This document shows positions 9,890 to 19,188 of a stretch of DNA of 64,000 nucleotides, one piece after another (position 1 is the first letter of the stretch; every line of letters starts with the position of its first letter). The stretch is taken from NCBI RefSeq assembly GCF_000308515.1, contig NZ_BAFV01000018.1:1-64000 (forward strand), in the 5' to 3' direction. Position numbers and translations under genes: made by a program. This DNA is from Nocardia carnea NBRC 14403 (GTDB lineage: Bacteria; Actinomycetota; Actinomycetes; Mycobacteriales; Mycobacteriaceae). The notes beneath the pieces were generated by a model. That model saw only the letters and a program-made list of their open reading frames with translations, did not search any database and was not told the origin of the DNA.

Positions 9890-11889
9890 CGCAGCGTCCG
9901 CCGGTAGGCCAGGCCGGCGCGGGCATGATGCGGCACCGGCGGCAGGGCGATGACGTGGGCGACCGCGCGGGCCGGATCCAACCGGATGTAGTTGGTCTGC
10001 GCCCAGTGGTACTCCTCGCCACTGATCTCGTCGTGGACCACCGGACGGTCGTGCCATTCGCGGCCGATGGCGGGCAGGTCCAGGGAGAGCATGCCCTGTT
10101 CGGTGGTGAACGGGTTCAGGTTCACCACCACCAGAACGGCGTCACCGGTCGCCGGGTCGACCTTCGAATACGCCAGCAGATTGTCGTTGTCGATGTGGTG
10201 GAAATGCAGGCAGCGCAGCTGCCGCAGCGCCGGGTGGCGGTGGCGGATCTCGTTGAGCCTGGTCAGCCAGGGCTCCAGGGATTCACCGCGGGCCCGGGCG
10301 TCGGCGAACGGGCGGGGGCGTAGTTCGTACTTCTCCGAATCCAGGTATTCCTCGCTGCCGGGGCGCACAGGTTGGTGTTCGTAGAGCTCGTAACCGGAGT
10401 ACACACCCCAGCTCGGGGCGAGGGTGGCGGCGAGCACGGCGCGGATCGCGAACATGCCCGGACCGCCGTGCTGGAGACTTTCGTGCAGGATATCCGGGGT
10501 GTTGACGAACAGGTTGGGGCGCGCCTCGTCGGCTTTCGCGGCGAGTTCGCGGCCGAACTCGGTCAGTTCGTGTTTATGGGTGCGCCAGGTGAAATAGGTG
10601 TAGGACTGGCTGAAACCGCGCCGAGCCAAACCGTACAGGCGGGCCGGATAGGTGAATGCCTCCGACAGCAGCACCACATCCGGGTCGGTACGGCGGACCG
10701 CGGTGATCAGCCATTCCCAGAAATCCGCCGGTTTGGTGTGCGGGTTGTCGACCCGGAAGATCTTCACTCCCAGCCCGATCCAATACCGCACTACCCGCAG
10801 GACCTCGGCGTACAGGCCGTCGGGGTCGTTGTCGAAATCGAGGGGATAGATGTCCTGGTATTTCTTCGGCGGGTTCTCGGCGTAGGCGATCGTGCCGTCC
10901 GGCAGGGTCGTGAACCATTCGGGGTGTGCGGTGACCCACGGGTGATCGGGTGCGCACTGCAACGCCAGATCCAGGGCCACCTCGAGCTTCAGGCCTGCGG
11001 CGGCGCGGACGAACGCCGCGAAATCGGCTTCGGTACCGAGCTGCGGGTGGAAGGCATCGTGCCCGCCCTCGGCCGCGCCGATCGCCCACGGCGAACCGAT
11101 ATCGCCGGGTCCGGCGGTGAGGGCGTTGTTGCGGCCCTTGCGGTTCACTCGGCCGATCGGATGGATCGGCGGCAGGTAGACCACATCGAAACCCATCGCG
11201 GCGATACGGGGCAGCTCGGTCGCCGCGGTGACCAACGTGCCGTGGACAGCATTGCCGTCGGAATCGCGGCCGCCGGTCGAGCGGGGAAAGAATTCGTACC
11301 AGGCGCCGGTGAGCGCGCGCGGCCGTTCCACCAGCACCGAGAACTGCGGGCCGCGCGTCACCAGATCCCGCAGCGGGTTCGCGCGCAGGATCTCGGCCAC
11401 CTCATCGGTGAACGCCGGCGCGACCCGGGCGGGTAGCGGTTCGGACCCGCGTAGTGCCGCCGCCACCGCCCGCAACCGCTCGAACTGCTTCTTACCGACC
11501 GCCTGCGCCGCCCGGTCGAACAGGCGCGCGCCGATCTCCAGATCGTTGGCCAGATCGGGGGCGCTCTGGCCGACCGCCAGTTTCGCTTCGACCGCCGACC
11601 GCCAGGTCGCGATCGAATCCGCCCAGCCCTCTATCCGGTAATGCCATAACCCGGGCCGATCGGGAGTGAAGATGCCGTTGAACACGTCGGGGTCGTAGTC
11701 GGGCGTCATCGGCACCCGCAGGGAGCGCGTCGACCCCGGTGCGCGGACCGCCAGGCTCGCGCCGACGCATCCGTGGCCGTCGCGCCATACGACGGCCCGC
11801 ACCGGGAACACTTCCCCGACCACCGCCTTCGCCGGATAACCTCCGGGGATATGCGGGGCGGTGTCATCGATGGCGATGCGGCCGGTCAT
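9886..11889 (-). CDS. glgE: Alpha-1,4-glucan:maltose-1-phosphate maltosyltransferase GlgE
   Basis: A protein of about 667 aa, GH13_3. It transfers maltose from maltose-1-phosphate onto growing alpha-glucans. The nucleophile Asp is in [12 protein letters not shown] near residue 380, the acid Glu in LLSEAFTYP, and the third carboxylate in [12 protein letters not shown] 11889 is taken as the start, but in-frame GTGs at 11895 and 11898 also agree with homologues, and no strong ribosome binding site decides. The 3' end overlaps glgB by 4 nt, so the two are translationally coupled. glgP diverges on the other side. Confidence 0.94.
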   Translation of the reverse strand: MTGRIAIDDTAPHIPGGYPAKAVVGEVFPVRAVVWRDGHGCVGASLAVRAPGSTRSLRVPMTPDYDPDVFNGIFTPDRPGLWHYRIEGWADSIATWRSAVEAKLAVGQSAPDLANDLEIGARLFDRAAQAVGKKQFERLRAVAAALRGSEPLPARVAPAFTDEVAEILRANPLRDLVTRGPQFSVLVERPRALTGAWYEFFPRSTGGRDSDGNAVHGTLVTAATELPRIAAMGFDVVYLPPIHPIGRVNRKGRNNALTAGPGDIGSPWAIGAAEGGHDAFHPQLGTEADFAAFVRAAAGLKLEVALDLALQCAPDHPWVTAHPEWFTTLPDGTIAYAENPPKKYQDIYPLDFDNDPDGLYAEVLRVVRYWIGLGVKIFRVDNPHTKPADFWEWLITAVRRTDPDVVLLSEAFTYPARLYGLARRGFSQSYTYFTWRTHKHELTEFGRELAAKADEARPNLFVNTPDILHESLQHGGPGMFAIRAVLAATLAPSWGVYSGYELYEHQPVRPGSEEYLDSEKYELRPRPFADARARGESLEPWLTRLNEIRHRHPALRQLRCLHFHHIDNDNLLAYSKVDPATGDAVLVVVNLNPFTTEQGMLSLDLPAIGREWHDRPVVHDEISGEEYHWAQTNYIRLDPARAVAHVIALPPVPHHARAGLAYRRTLR

Positions 11890-11905
11890 CCACACCACAA
11901 TATTT

Positions 11906-11924
11906 GCGCCGCCTCCGGCGCCGC
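11906..11924 (-). repeat. GC-rich hairpin repeat, copy 2 (upstream of glgE)
   Basis: On the minus strand GCGGCGCCGGAGGCGGCGC, two changes from copy 1. It lies 17 bp upstream of the glgE ATG, in the glgE leader. The changes weaken the stem. Confidence 0.5.
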
Positions 11925-12089
11925 AGGTTCGGGGCCCTATTGGGTCTCGAACCATGGGGGTGGGCCGATGTTGTGTGCACCGAGAGGGCGGTCATGTTCG
12001 GTGGTGATCATGAATCGTGGTCGTTTGCCGGAATGCAGCCGCCCGGCCACGGCGACCTCCGCGCAGGGACCGAGGGGGTGCAAAACCCC

Positions 12090-12106
12090 GCGCGCCGCAG
12101 GCGCGC
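12090..12106 (+). repeat. GC-rich hairpin upstream of glgP
   Basis: GCGCGCC-GCA-GGCGCGC forms 7-bp arms with a 3-nt loop, 13 bp ahead of the glgP ATG. The same tail CxGAATTACAG that follows copies at 22539 and 24131 follows here (AGAATTACAG), which suggests a related leader element. Confidence 0.5.
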
Positions 12107-12118
12107 CAGAATTACAGC

Positions 12119-14647
12119 ATGAAGGCACTGCGTCGGTTCACCGTCCGCGCCCAACTGCCGGAGCGTTTGGCCGCGCTGGGCGAGTTGTCGACCAATCTGC
12201 GCTGGTCCTGGCATGGCCCGACGCAGGATGTATTCGCCGCACTGGACCCCGTGCGGTGGGCGCAGATCGGGCACGACCCGGTACGGATGCTGCAGGAAGT
12301 GCCGGCCGGGCGGCTGGCCGACCTCGCCGACGATGCCGAGTACTGCGCGTCGCTGGATGCGGCGGCTGCGGATCTGCGGGACTACCTGGATCGGCCCGGG
12401 GCGGATTTCGGGGTGCGGGGGATCGCGTACTTCTCGATGGAGTTCGGGGTCAGTGAGGTGCTGCCGAACTATTCCGGTGGTCTCGGGATCCTGGCCGGGG
12501 ATCATCTGAAGGCGGCGTCGGATCTGGGTCTGCCGCTGATCGCGGTCGGGCTGCTCTACCGGTCGGGGTATTTCCGGCAATCGCTGAGCGCCGACGGTTG
12601 GCAGGTCGAACGGTATCCGGCGCTCGACCCGCAGGGGTTGCCACTGCGGCCGTTGACCGCCGACGGGTCGCCGGTCCTGGTGCATGTGGCGATGCCGGAT
12701 CGGCGGGTGCTGGCGGCGCGGGTGTGGATCGCGCAGGTGGGCCGGGTCCCGCTGCTACTGCTGGATTCCGAGATCGCCGCCAACGACCCGGATCTGCGTG
12801 CTGTGACCGACCGGCTCTACAGCGGCGACCAGGACCACCGGATCGAACAGGAGATCCTGGCCGGTATCGGGGGTGTGCGGGCGGTGCGGGCCTACACCGC
12901 GGCGGCCGGTCTCCCGGATCCGGAGGTGTTCCATATGAACGAGGGGCACGCGGGGTTTCTCGGGCTCGAACGGATTCGCGAATATCTCGCTGCCGGGCAC
13001 GATTTCGATACCGCGCTGGCCGCGGTGCGGGCCGGGACCGTGTTCACCACCCACACCCCGGTCCCCGCCGGTATCGACAGGTTCCCGGTATCGCTGGTGC
13101 ACCGGTATTTCGGGGGATCGGCGGGCGAGGCGGATTCGCCGCTGCTGCCCGGTATCGGTGTGGACCGCATCATCGGGCTGGGCCGGGAAGCCGATCCGTC
13201 GGTGTTCAATATGGCGCATATGGGGTTGCGTCTCGCGCAGCGCGCCAACGGTGTATCGCGGCTGCACGGGGAGGTGAGCCGGGAGATGTTCAACCCGCTG
13301 TGGCCCGGTTTCGATACCGCCGAGGTGCCGATCGGTTCGGTGACCAACGGTGTGCACGCTCCCACCTGGGCGGCGCGGGAATGGGGTGAGCTGCCCGACG
13401 GTGCCGGTGGGTGGGCCGAGCTCGGTGAACTGGCGCCGGAGCGGCTGTGGGGGGTCCGGAACGCTCTGCGCGCGACCCTGGTCGCGGAGGTGCGACGGCG
13501 GCTGCGTGAATCGTGGTTGCAGCGTGGTTCCGCGGACGCCGAGTTGTCATGGGTGGACAGTGTTTTCGACCCGCAGGTACTCACCGTCGGTTTCGCGCGG
13601 CGGGTACCCACCTATAAGCGGCTGACGCTCATGCTGCGCGACCCGCAGCGGCTGCGCGCCCTGCTCCTGGATCCCGACCGTCCGGTGCAGTTGGTGGTGG
13701 CGGGTAAGAGCCACCCCGCCGACGAAGGGGGGAAGGCGCTCATTCAGCAGGTGGTGCGTTTCGCCGACGACCCGGCCGTCCGGCACCGGATCGTTTTCCT
13801 GCCCGATTACGACATGTCCATGGCCCGCTACCTGTACTGGGGCTGTGATGTGTGGCTGAACAATCCCCTGCGACCGCTCGAGGCCTGCGGAACCTCGGGT
13901 ATGAAATCGGCGCTGAACGGCGGCCTGAACCTGTCCATCCGGGACGGCTGGTGGGACGAGATGTTCGACGGCGAGAACGGCTGGGCGATCCCGTCCGCCG
14001 ACGGTGTCGGCGAAGAACGGCGCGATGATCTGGAGGCGACCGCGCTCTACGACCTGATGGAACGTACCGTCGCTCCCCGGTTCTACGAACGCGATACGCA
14101 CGGTCTGCCGGTGCGCTGGCTCGAAATGGTGCGCCACACCCTGCGCACCCTCGGTCCGAAGGTGCAGGCCGACCGGATGGTGCGCGACTACGCGCAGCAG
14201 TACTACGTCCCGGCCGCGGCAGCGTACCGGCGGGTCACCGAATCGGAGCTGCGCGGTGCGCGGGAGCTCGCGGAGTACCGGAACCGGGTGACGCACGCCT
14301 GGCCGCGGGTACGAGTGCTCCGTGCCGACGCCACCGGCCTGCCCGACACCCCCGTGCCCGGTGCGCCCCTGTCGCTGACCGCGCGCGTGGACCTGGGTGG
14401 GCTCGCGCCACAGGATGTGGTGGTGCAGGTGGTGCTGGGCCGGGTCTCGCCCGATGGCGAGCTGTACGACACCACCCTCGCCACGATGTCTTCGACCGGT
14501 CGGGAGACTCCCGAATCCACCGTGGAGGTGTTCACGGTCGACACCCCGATACCGCTGCCGGGGTCGATCGGCTATACGGTCCGCGTGCTACCCGCCCATG
14601 AACTGTTGTCCTCGCACGAGGAGCTGGGTTTGGTCGCGAACGCATGA
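12119..14647 (+). CDS. glgP: Alpha-glucan (glycogen/maltodextrin) phosphorylase GlgP
   Basis: A protein of 842 aa, GT35. It releases glucose-1-phosphate from alpha-glucans with pyridoxal phosphate. Diagnostic blocks include AYFSMEFGVSEVLPNYSGGLG near residue 103, the mobile-loop region with EVFHMNEGHAG, and the PLP/phosphate region with LEACGTSGMKSALNGG near residue 595. It is the GlgP type typical of actinobacteria (alpha-glucan phosphorylase, DUF3417 N-terminus). ATG 12119 is the start; upstream frame codes only a shadow. It diverges from glgE-glgB, placing synthesis and breakdown of alpha-glucan side by side. Confidence 0.94.
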   Translation: MKALRRFTVRAQLPERLAALGELSTNLRWSWHGPTQDVFAALDPVRWAQIGHDPVRMLQEVPAGRLADLADDAEYCASLDAAAADLRDYLDRPGADFGVRGIAYFSMEFGVSEVLPNYSGGLGILAGDHLKAASDLGLPLIAVGLLYRSGYFRQSLSADGWQVERYPALDPQGLPLRPLTADGSPVLVHVAMPDRRVLAARVWIAQVGRVPLLLLDSEIAANDPDLRAVTDRLYSGDQDHRIEQEILAGIGGVRAVRAYTAAAGLPDPEVFHMNEGHAGFLGLERIREYLAAGHDFDTALAAVRAGTVFTTHTPVPAGIDRFPVSLVHRYFGGSAGEADSPLLPGIGVDRIIGLGREADPSVFNMAHMGLRLAQRANGVSRLHGEVSREMFNPLWPGFDTAEVPIGSVTNGVHAPTWAAREWGELPDGAGGWAELGELAPERLWGVRNALRATLVAEVRRRLRESWLQRGSADAELSWVDSVFDPQVLTVGFARRVPTYKRLTLMLRDPQRLRALLLDPDRPVQLVVAGKSHPADEGGKALIQQVVRFADDPAVRHRIVFLPDYDMSMARYLYWGCDVWLNNPLRPLEACGTSGMKSALNGGLNLSIRDGWWDEMFDGENGWAIPSADGVGEERRDDLEATALYDLMERTVAPRFYERDTHGLPVRWLEMVRHTLRTLGPKVQADRMVRDYAQQYYVPAAAAYRRVTESELRGARELAEYRNRVTHAWPRVRVLRADATGLPDTPVPGAPLSLTARVDLGGLAPQDVVVQVVLGRVSPDGELYDTTLATMSSTGRETPESTVEVFTVDTPIPLPGSIGYTVRVLPAHELLSSHEELGLVANA

Positions 14648-15015
14648 GTTGCGTCATATGGCTCGGCGCGGGGTGAGCCCGGGTAGTGCCTCGCTGGGCG
14701 AGTAGGGCGGGCTCGTCGTAGCGCGCACCGGATTCAGACCCGTCGTCGTGGTCGGATTCGGGCACGCACGAACTTTCATGTATGCCTCCGGAACCGAGTG
14801 CGGCCGGGCGTTACAGGATTCGGGGTTTGCAGTCTGTGATTGCGGCCGTCGCCAACGCGCTACCGAGCGGCCGGTCCGGCGGGCGCGGGCGCGCGGTGCG
14901 ACTTCGGTTCGTAACAAGTTTCCGATACCGTTCCACTGGCGCTGACCTGCGTCTAACCGCACCGGGGTGGGCGGCAACCGCCGGGACGGAGTTTCGCTAG
15001 CCGACTGGAGATGCC
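14648..15015 (+). other. Leader/intergenic region before the NCS2 permease
   Basis: A stretch of 368 bp with no credible gene. Local AT-rich patches (around 14765-14785 and 14910-14930) may hold the permease promoter. I looked for a purine-riboswitch-like pairing and did not find one. Confidence 0.4.
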
Positions 15016-16377
15016 ATGGCCACAGGTCTTCTGACCCGGACTCGCGGACGGGTGGATTCGTTCTTCGGAATCGGAATCCACGGCTCGACCATGCGACGTG
15101 AGTTGATGGCGGGGACCGTGACGTTCCTGGCGATGTGTTACGTCCTCGCGGTCAACCCTTCCATCCTCGGCGACCAGGGCGACCTCGGCGCGCAGGGCAT
15201 CCCCACGCAGGCGGTGTTCACCGCGACCGCGGTGGCAGCGGTGGTCGGGACGCTCGTGATGGGACTGTGGGCGCGGTATCCGGTCGCGCTCGCACCCGGG
15301 ATGGGTTTGAACGCGTTCTTCGCCTATTCGGTGGTGCTCGGGATGGGGATCCCGTGGCAGGTCGCGTTATCGGGGACGCTGCTGTCCGGTGTGATCTTCT
15401 TCGTGCTCGCGGTCACCAAGATTCGCGAGAAGATCCTGAACGCGATCCCGTTGCAGTTGAAACTGGCCGTGGCGGCCGGGGTGGGGACCTTCGTCGCGTT
15501 CCTGGGGCTGAAAAACGCGGGCATCGTGGTGGACAATTCGTCGACCCTGGTCGGGCTCGGTGATTTCACCCAGGGCACCACGGTACTGGCGTTGTTCGGG
15601 CTCGTGCTCACCGTCGTCTTCCTCGTCCGGGGCTGGCACGGCGCGGTGCTGTACGGCATCGTCGCGACGGCGGTGATCGGCATGATCACCGGCCTGGTGG
15701 ATATCCCCGACGGGGTCGTTTCTGTGCCGCAGGGTCTCGATGAGACCTTCGGGCAGGCGCTGGTCCATTTGCCCGACGCGTTCACCGCCCAGATGGCGGT
15801 GGTGGTGCTGACAATGTTGTTCGTGGATTTCTTCGATGCGTCCGGCACGCTGATCGGGGTGGCGAACCAGGCGGGTCTGCTGAACGCGAAGGGGGAGCTG
15901 CCGCGGGCGTCGAGTGCGCTGTCGGCCGATGCGGTGGGCACGGTGGCAGGTGCGGTGATCGGAACGTCCACCACCACGGCCTATGTGGAATCGACGGCCG
16001 GTGTCTCGGCCGGCGGCCGGACCGGGCTCACCGCGGTGGTGACTGCCGCCTGGTTCGCGGTGGCCATGTTCTTCTTCCCGATATTCGCGGTGGTGGCGGG
16101 TTCGGGTGCGGTGACCGCGGCGGCGCTGATCGTGGTCGGGGTGCTCATGGCGCGTTCACTCGGTGATATCGACTGGAGCCGTTTGGAGTTCGCGGTCCCG
16201 GCGTTCATCACGATCATCATGATGCCGCTGACGTATTCGATCGCCAACGGTCTGGCCATGGGGATGATCTTCTATCCCGTAGTGATGGTGGCGCGCGGCC
16301 GGTTCCGGGAAGTGCATCCGGTGATGTGGGTGCTGACGGTGATCTTCCTCGCGTACTTCTTCCTGCTCGCGGAATAG
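15016..16377 (+). CDS. NCS2 family purine permease (AzgA/GhxP type)
   Basis: A protein of 453 aa with about 12-14 membrane helices. The family core includes ELMAGTVTFLAMCYVLAVNP near residue 30, the substrate motif GMGLNAFFAYSVV near residue 95, and TLIGVANQAG plus GTSTTTAYVEST near 275-325. The AzgA subgroup carries adenine, guanine or hypoxanthine with protons; the exact substrate cannot be read from sequence. The start is ATG 15016 with TGGAGA 7 nt upstream. It has no counterpart in the recalled M. tuberculosis order here and appears inserted. Confidence 0.9.
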   Translation: MATGLLTRTRGRVDSFFGIGIHGSTMRRELMAGTVTFLAMCYVLAVNPSILGDQGDLGAQGIPTQAVFTATAVAAVVGTLVMGLWARYPVALAPGMGLNAFFAYSVVLGMGIPWQVALSGTLLSGVIFFVLAVTKIREKILNAIPLQLKLAVAAGVGTFVAFLGLKNAGIVVDNSSTLVGLGDFTQGTTVLALFGLVLTVVFLVRGWHGAVLYGIVATAVIGMITGLVDIPDGVVSVPQGLDETFGQALVHLPDAFTAQMAVVVLTMLFVDFFDASGTLIGVANQAGLLNAKGELPRASSALSADAVGTVAGAVIGTSTTTAYVESTAGVSAGGRTGLTAVVTAAWFAVAMFFFPIFAVVAGSGAVTAAALIVVGVLMARSLGDIDWSRLEFAVPAFITIIMMPLTYSIANGLAMGMIFYPVVMVARGRFREVHPVMWVLTVIFLAYFFLLAE

Positions 16378-16391
16378 CCCGAAACGTGGCA

Positions 16392-16406
16392 AGGTTAGGC
16401 TAACCT
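16392..16406. promoter_or_regulatory. IdeR/DtxR-type iron box
   Basis: AGGTTAGGCTAACCT is a perfect 15-bp palindrome identical to the core of the known IdeR/DtxR consensus (TTAGGTTAGSCTAACCTAA). Only the outer two bases on each side deviate (CA and GG). It is 14 bp after the permease stop and 66 bp before the DoxX ATG, a good place to repress the DoxX gene when iron is plentiful. Confidence 0.85.
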
Positions 16407-16472
16407 GGCCGCGTTGACCGGAGTTCGTTCGTCCGTCTCCCGGCCGGGAAACTGCGACAACGAGGGGTTCCC

Positions 16473-17003
16473 ATGACTGCCGATACGACGCTCGAACGCG
16501 CCGCCACGACCCAGGGTGAGTCGATATCCGCTGATACCGGCCTGCTGATCCTGCGGCTGGTCTTCGGCCTGTTGTTCGCCGCCCACGGCGCACAGAAACT
16601 GTTCGGCTGGTTCGGCGGTGAGGGGCTGGCGGCGAACAACGCGGGATTCGAGAAGATGGGATTCGAGCCGGGCACTGTGTTCGGCACGGTGGCCGGGCTG
16701 AGCGAATTCGTGGGTGGCCTGCTGCTCGCGCTGGGGGCCTTCACCCCGCTGGCGGCGGCAATCGTGCTGGGCACCGGAATCGTCATCGTCAACACGGGTT
16801 TCGGCAAGGGATTGCTCGGCGGCTACGAGATGGGTTTGCTGTTCGCGGTGGTCGCCTTGGCGGTCGCCTTCACCGGACCTGGGCGGTTTGCGGTGGACTA
16901 CGGTCGCCCGTGGGCGCGCACCGGCTTGACGTGGGGTGTGATCTCGGTGGTCACCGCGGTGGTGGCGGCCGCCGTCACGTTGATCGGCAAAGCGGTCCTA
17001 TAG
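16473..17003 (+). CDS. DoxX family membrane protein, probably iron-regulated
   Basis: A protein of 176 aa with four or five hydrophobic helices. It has the DoxX signature near residue 24-45 (LILRLVFGLLFAAHGAQKLF) followed by FGGEGL. DoxX-like proteins in mycobacteria are reported to join membrane oxidoreductase complexes that protect against thiol and oxidative stress. Whether that holds here is inference. The start ATG 16473 follows GACAACGAGGGG. An IdeR box lies in its promoter region, so expression is probably iron-dependent, which is not a standard feature of this family. Confidence 0.88.
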   Translation: MTADTTLERAATTQGESISADTGLLILRLVFGLLFAAHGAQKLFGWFGGEGLAANNAGFEKMGFEPGTVFGTVAGLSEFVGGLLLALGAFTPLAAAIVLGTGIVIVNTGFGKGLLGGYEMGLLFAVVALAVAFTGPGRFAVDYGRPWARTGLTWGVISVVTAVVAAAVTLIGKAVL

Positions 17004-17026
17004 CGCGGTTATCGGTGCAGCAGGCA

Positions 17027-19075
17027 TCAGACCGTTGCGGCTGAGTCCAGGCGGTGCAGGGCCTTCAGCACGACTTCCGGGTCGGCGGTTTCCCAGTACG
17101 GGGGCAGTGAGGCGCGTAGGTAACCGCCGTAGCGTGCGGTGGCGAGGCGCGGATCGAGGATCGCCACGACGCCGCGATCGTCGACGCTGCGCAGCAGGCG
17201 CCCGGTGCCCTGGGCCAGCAGGAGGGCGGCGTGACTGGCGGCGATGGTGAGAAAGCCGTTGCCGCCACGGGATTCGACCGCGCGCTGACGGGCCGCCAGC
17301 AGCGGATCGTCGGGGCGAGGGAAAGGGATGCGGTCCAGGATCACCAGGCTCAGCGACGGGCCGGGGACATCGACTCCCTGCCACAGCGAAAGGGTGCCGA
17401 ACAGGGAGGTTTCCGGGTCGTCGGCGAATTTGCGCACCAAGGCGCCGGTGGAATCCTCACCCTGGCACAGGATCGGAGTCTTCAGCCGGGAACGCAGTGC
17501 TTCGGTGGCCGATTTCGCGGCGCGCATGGACGAGAAGAGCCCCAGCGTGCGTCCGCCCGCGGCCGAGACCAGCCGTTCGATCTCGTCGAGATAGGCCGGG
17601 GGCAGTCCATCCCGCCCCGGGGCGGGCAGATGTTTAGCGACATAGAGGATCCCGGATTTCGCGTGGTCGAACGGCGAACCCACATCCAGCGAGGACCAGC
17701 GGACGGTAGCGGTATCCGCGGGGGCCTCCGCGCCGTTGGCCAGCGCGGGATCGACCTTGCCGCCGGATTCGGGCGGTAGGCCCCAGGTGCGGGCCAGACC
17801 GTCGAACGTTCCGCCGATCTGCAGGGTAGCCGAGGTCAGGATGACCGTGGCCGTTCCGAACAACTGGCTGCGCAGCAACCCGCCGACGGCCAGCGGTGCC
17901 ATATGCAGTGAGCGGCGGGTGACGCCGCGGATCTCGTCGGCCGACAGCCACACCACATCGCGGCGCGCCGCCGGATCGGGTTCGTCGAAAGCGGTGAGAG
18001 CGCGGACCGCGCTGTCGTGGATCTCCTCGACCGCGGCCACGGCCATATTCCGGCCGGCGGCGGCCTCGGGATCGGACCCCGGTGCGGCGGAACCCTGCGG
18101 GTTGAGCGCGGTGCGCGCGTTCCAGGCGGCATCCCGGATGAGGGCGAGTACCTGGCCGATCCCGCCGGGCAGTGCCTCCCAGCGGTTCGGGCCGAGATCC
18201 TCGAGGGCGCCGTGCCACGCTTCGGCGGCCGCCTCGAGCCGATCGACCTCCTGCTCGTCGATGAGTTTGGCGCAGCGCCGGGCGGCGGCGCTGATGGCTG
18301 TTGCCGACAGTTCGGCGGTCGCGACACCGGTGACCCGGTCGACCAGTTCGTGCGCCTCGTCCACGACCACCACATCGTGTTCCGGTAGCACCTGGATACC
18401 GCTGATGGCGTCGATGGCCAGCAGTGCGTGGTTGGTGACGACCACATCGGCCTGCGCGGATTCGGCGCGGGCGCGTTCGGCGAAACAATCCTGACCGAAC
18501 GGGCAGCGGGATTTACCCAGGCATTCCCGTGACGAGACGCTGACCTGCCGCCAGGCGCGGTCGCTGACGCCGGGGGCGAGTTCGTCGCGGTCGCCGGTTT
18601 CGGTATCGGAGGCCCATTCGTTGAGCCGTTTGACCTCGCGGCCGAGCCGCGAGACCGCGAAAGCGTCGAACAATTCGGCTTCGGCCGGTTCCTCCGGGAT
18701 GGCGCTGTTGATTTTGTTCAGGCAGAGATAGTTGTTGCGGCCCTTGAGGATCGCGAATTCCGGAGCCCGCCCGAGCGGTTTCGCCAGGGCCTGCGCCAGC
18801 CGGGGCAGATCCCGGTCCACCAGCTGCCGTTGCAGGGCGATGGTGGCGGTGGAGACCACTACTGTGCGCCCGGTGCGGACCGCGTGCCGCAGGCTGGGCA
18901 CCAGATAGGCCAGGGATTTGCCGGTGCCCGTACCGGCCTGGACCGCGAGATGGCGTTTGGTCTCGATGGCATCGTCCACCGCGGCCACCATGGTCATCTG
19001 ACCAGGGCGTTCCTTACCGCCGAGTGCGGTTACGGCGGTCGCCAGCAGGGTCGATACGGGCGGGAGTTCGGGCAC
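17027..19075 (-). CDS. dinG: ATP-dependent helicase DinG/XPD-like
   Basis: A protein of 682 aa, superfamily 2 with 5'-3' polarity expected. Walker A is AGTGTGKS near residue 48 and the DEAH box is VVVDEAHEL near 235. Four cysteines (NNYLCL, RECLG, RCPF, DCFA) lie between them and fit the iron-sulfur domain of XPD/DinG. The C-terminal helicase half includes LWQGVDVPG and QGTGRLLRS. Likely roles are unwinding of R-loops and G-quadruplexes and repair. It corresponds to Rv1329c (recalled). It is convergent with the DoxX gene (23 bp apart). Confidence 0.93.
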   Translation of the reverse strand: MPELPPVSTLLATAVTALGGKERPGQMTMVAAVDDAIETKRHLAVQAGTGTGKSLAYLVPSLRHAVRTGRTVVVSTATIALQRQLVDRDLPRLAQALAKPLGRAPEFAILKGRNNYLCLNKINSAIPEEPAEAELFDAFAVSRLGREVKRLNEWASDTETGDRDELAPGVSDRAWRQVSVSSRECLGKSRCPFGQDCFAERARAESAQADVVVTNHALLAIDAISGIQVLPEHDVVVVDEAHELVDRVTGVATAELSATAISAAARRCAKLIDEQEVDRLEAAAEAWHGALEDLGPNRWEALPGGIGQVLALIRDAAWNARTALNPQGSAAPGSDPEAAAGRNMAVAAVEEIHDSAVRALTAFDEPDPAARRDVVWLSADEIRGVTRRSLHMAPLAVGGLLRSQLFGTATVILTSATLQIGGTFDGLARTWGLPPESGGKVDPALANGAEAPADTATVRWSSLDVGSPFDHAKSGILYVAKHLPAPGRDGLPPAYLDEIERLVSAAGGRTLGLFSSMRAAKSATEALRSRLKTPILCQGEDSTGALVRKFADDPETSLFGTLSLWQGVDVPGPSLSLVILDRIPFPRPDDPLLAARQRAVESRGGNGFLTIAASHAALLLAQGTGRLLRSVDDRGVVAILDPRLATARYGGYLRASLPPYWETADPEVVLKALHRLDSAATV

Positions 19076-19164
19076 TCGGGCAGCCTACTGCGCCCCACCG
19101 ACACCCGTGCGCGCAGTCGCGAACCCCGCGGTGTCGAGTGGTGGGTGTCGCCCTTCACAGTGAT

Positions 19165-19180
19165 CTTACTCGGCAGTAAG
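19165..19180. promoter_or_regulatory. Palindromic operator-like site
   Basis: CTTACT-CGGC-AGTAAG, perfect 6-bp arms, 8 bp ahead of the SDR start codon. Its form matches TetR-type operators of lipid-metabolism regulators. The site would overlap the ribosome binding region or a leaderless promoter. Confidence 0.6.
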
Positions 19181-19188
19181 GTCGGATC

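Noticed and set aside
10372..11436. 354-codon plus-strand frame inside glgE
   Set aside because: Antisense shadow of glgE.
14648..15015. Purine riboswitch ahead of the NCS2 permease
   Set aside because: I could not find the paired stems or conserved loops; such riboswitches are rare in this group.
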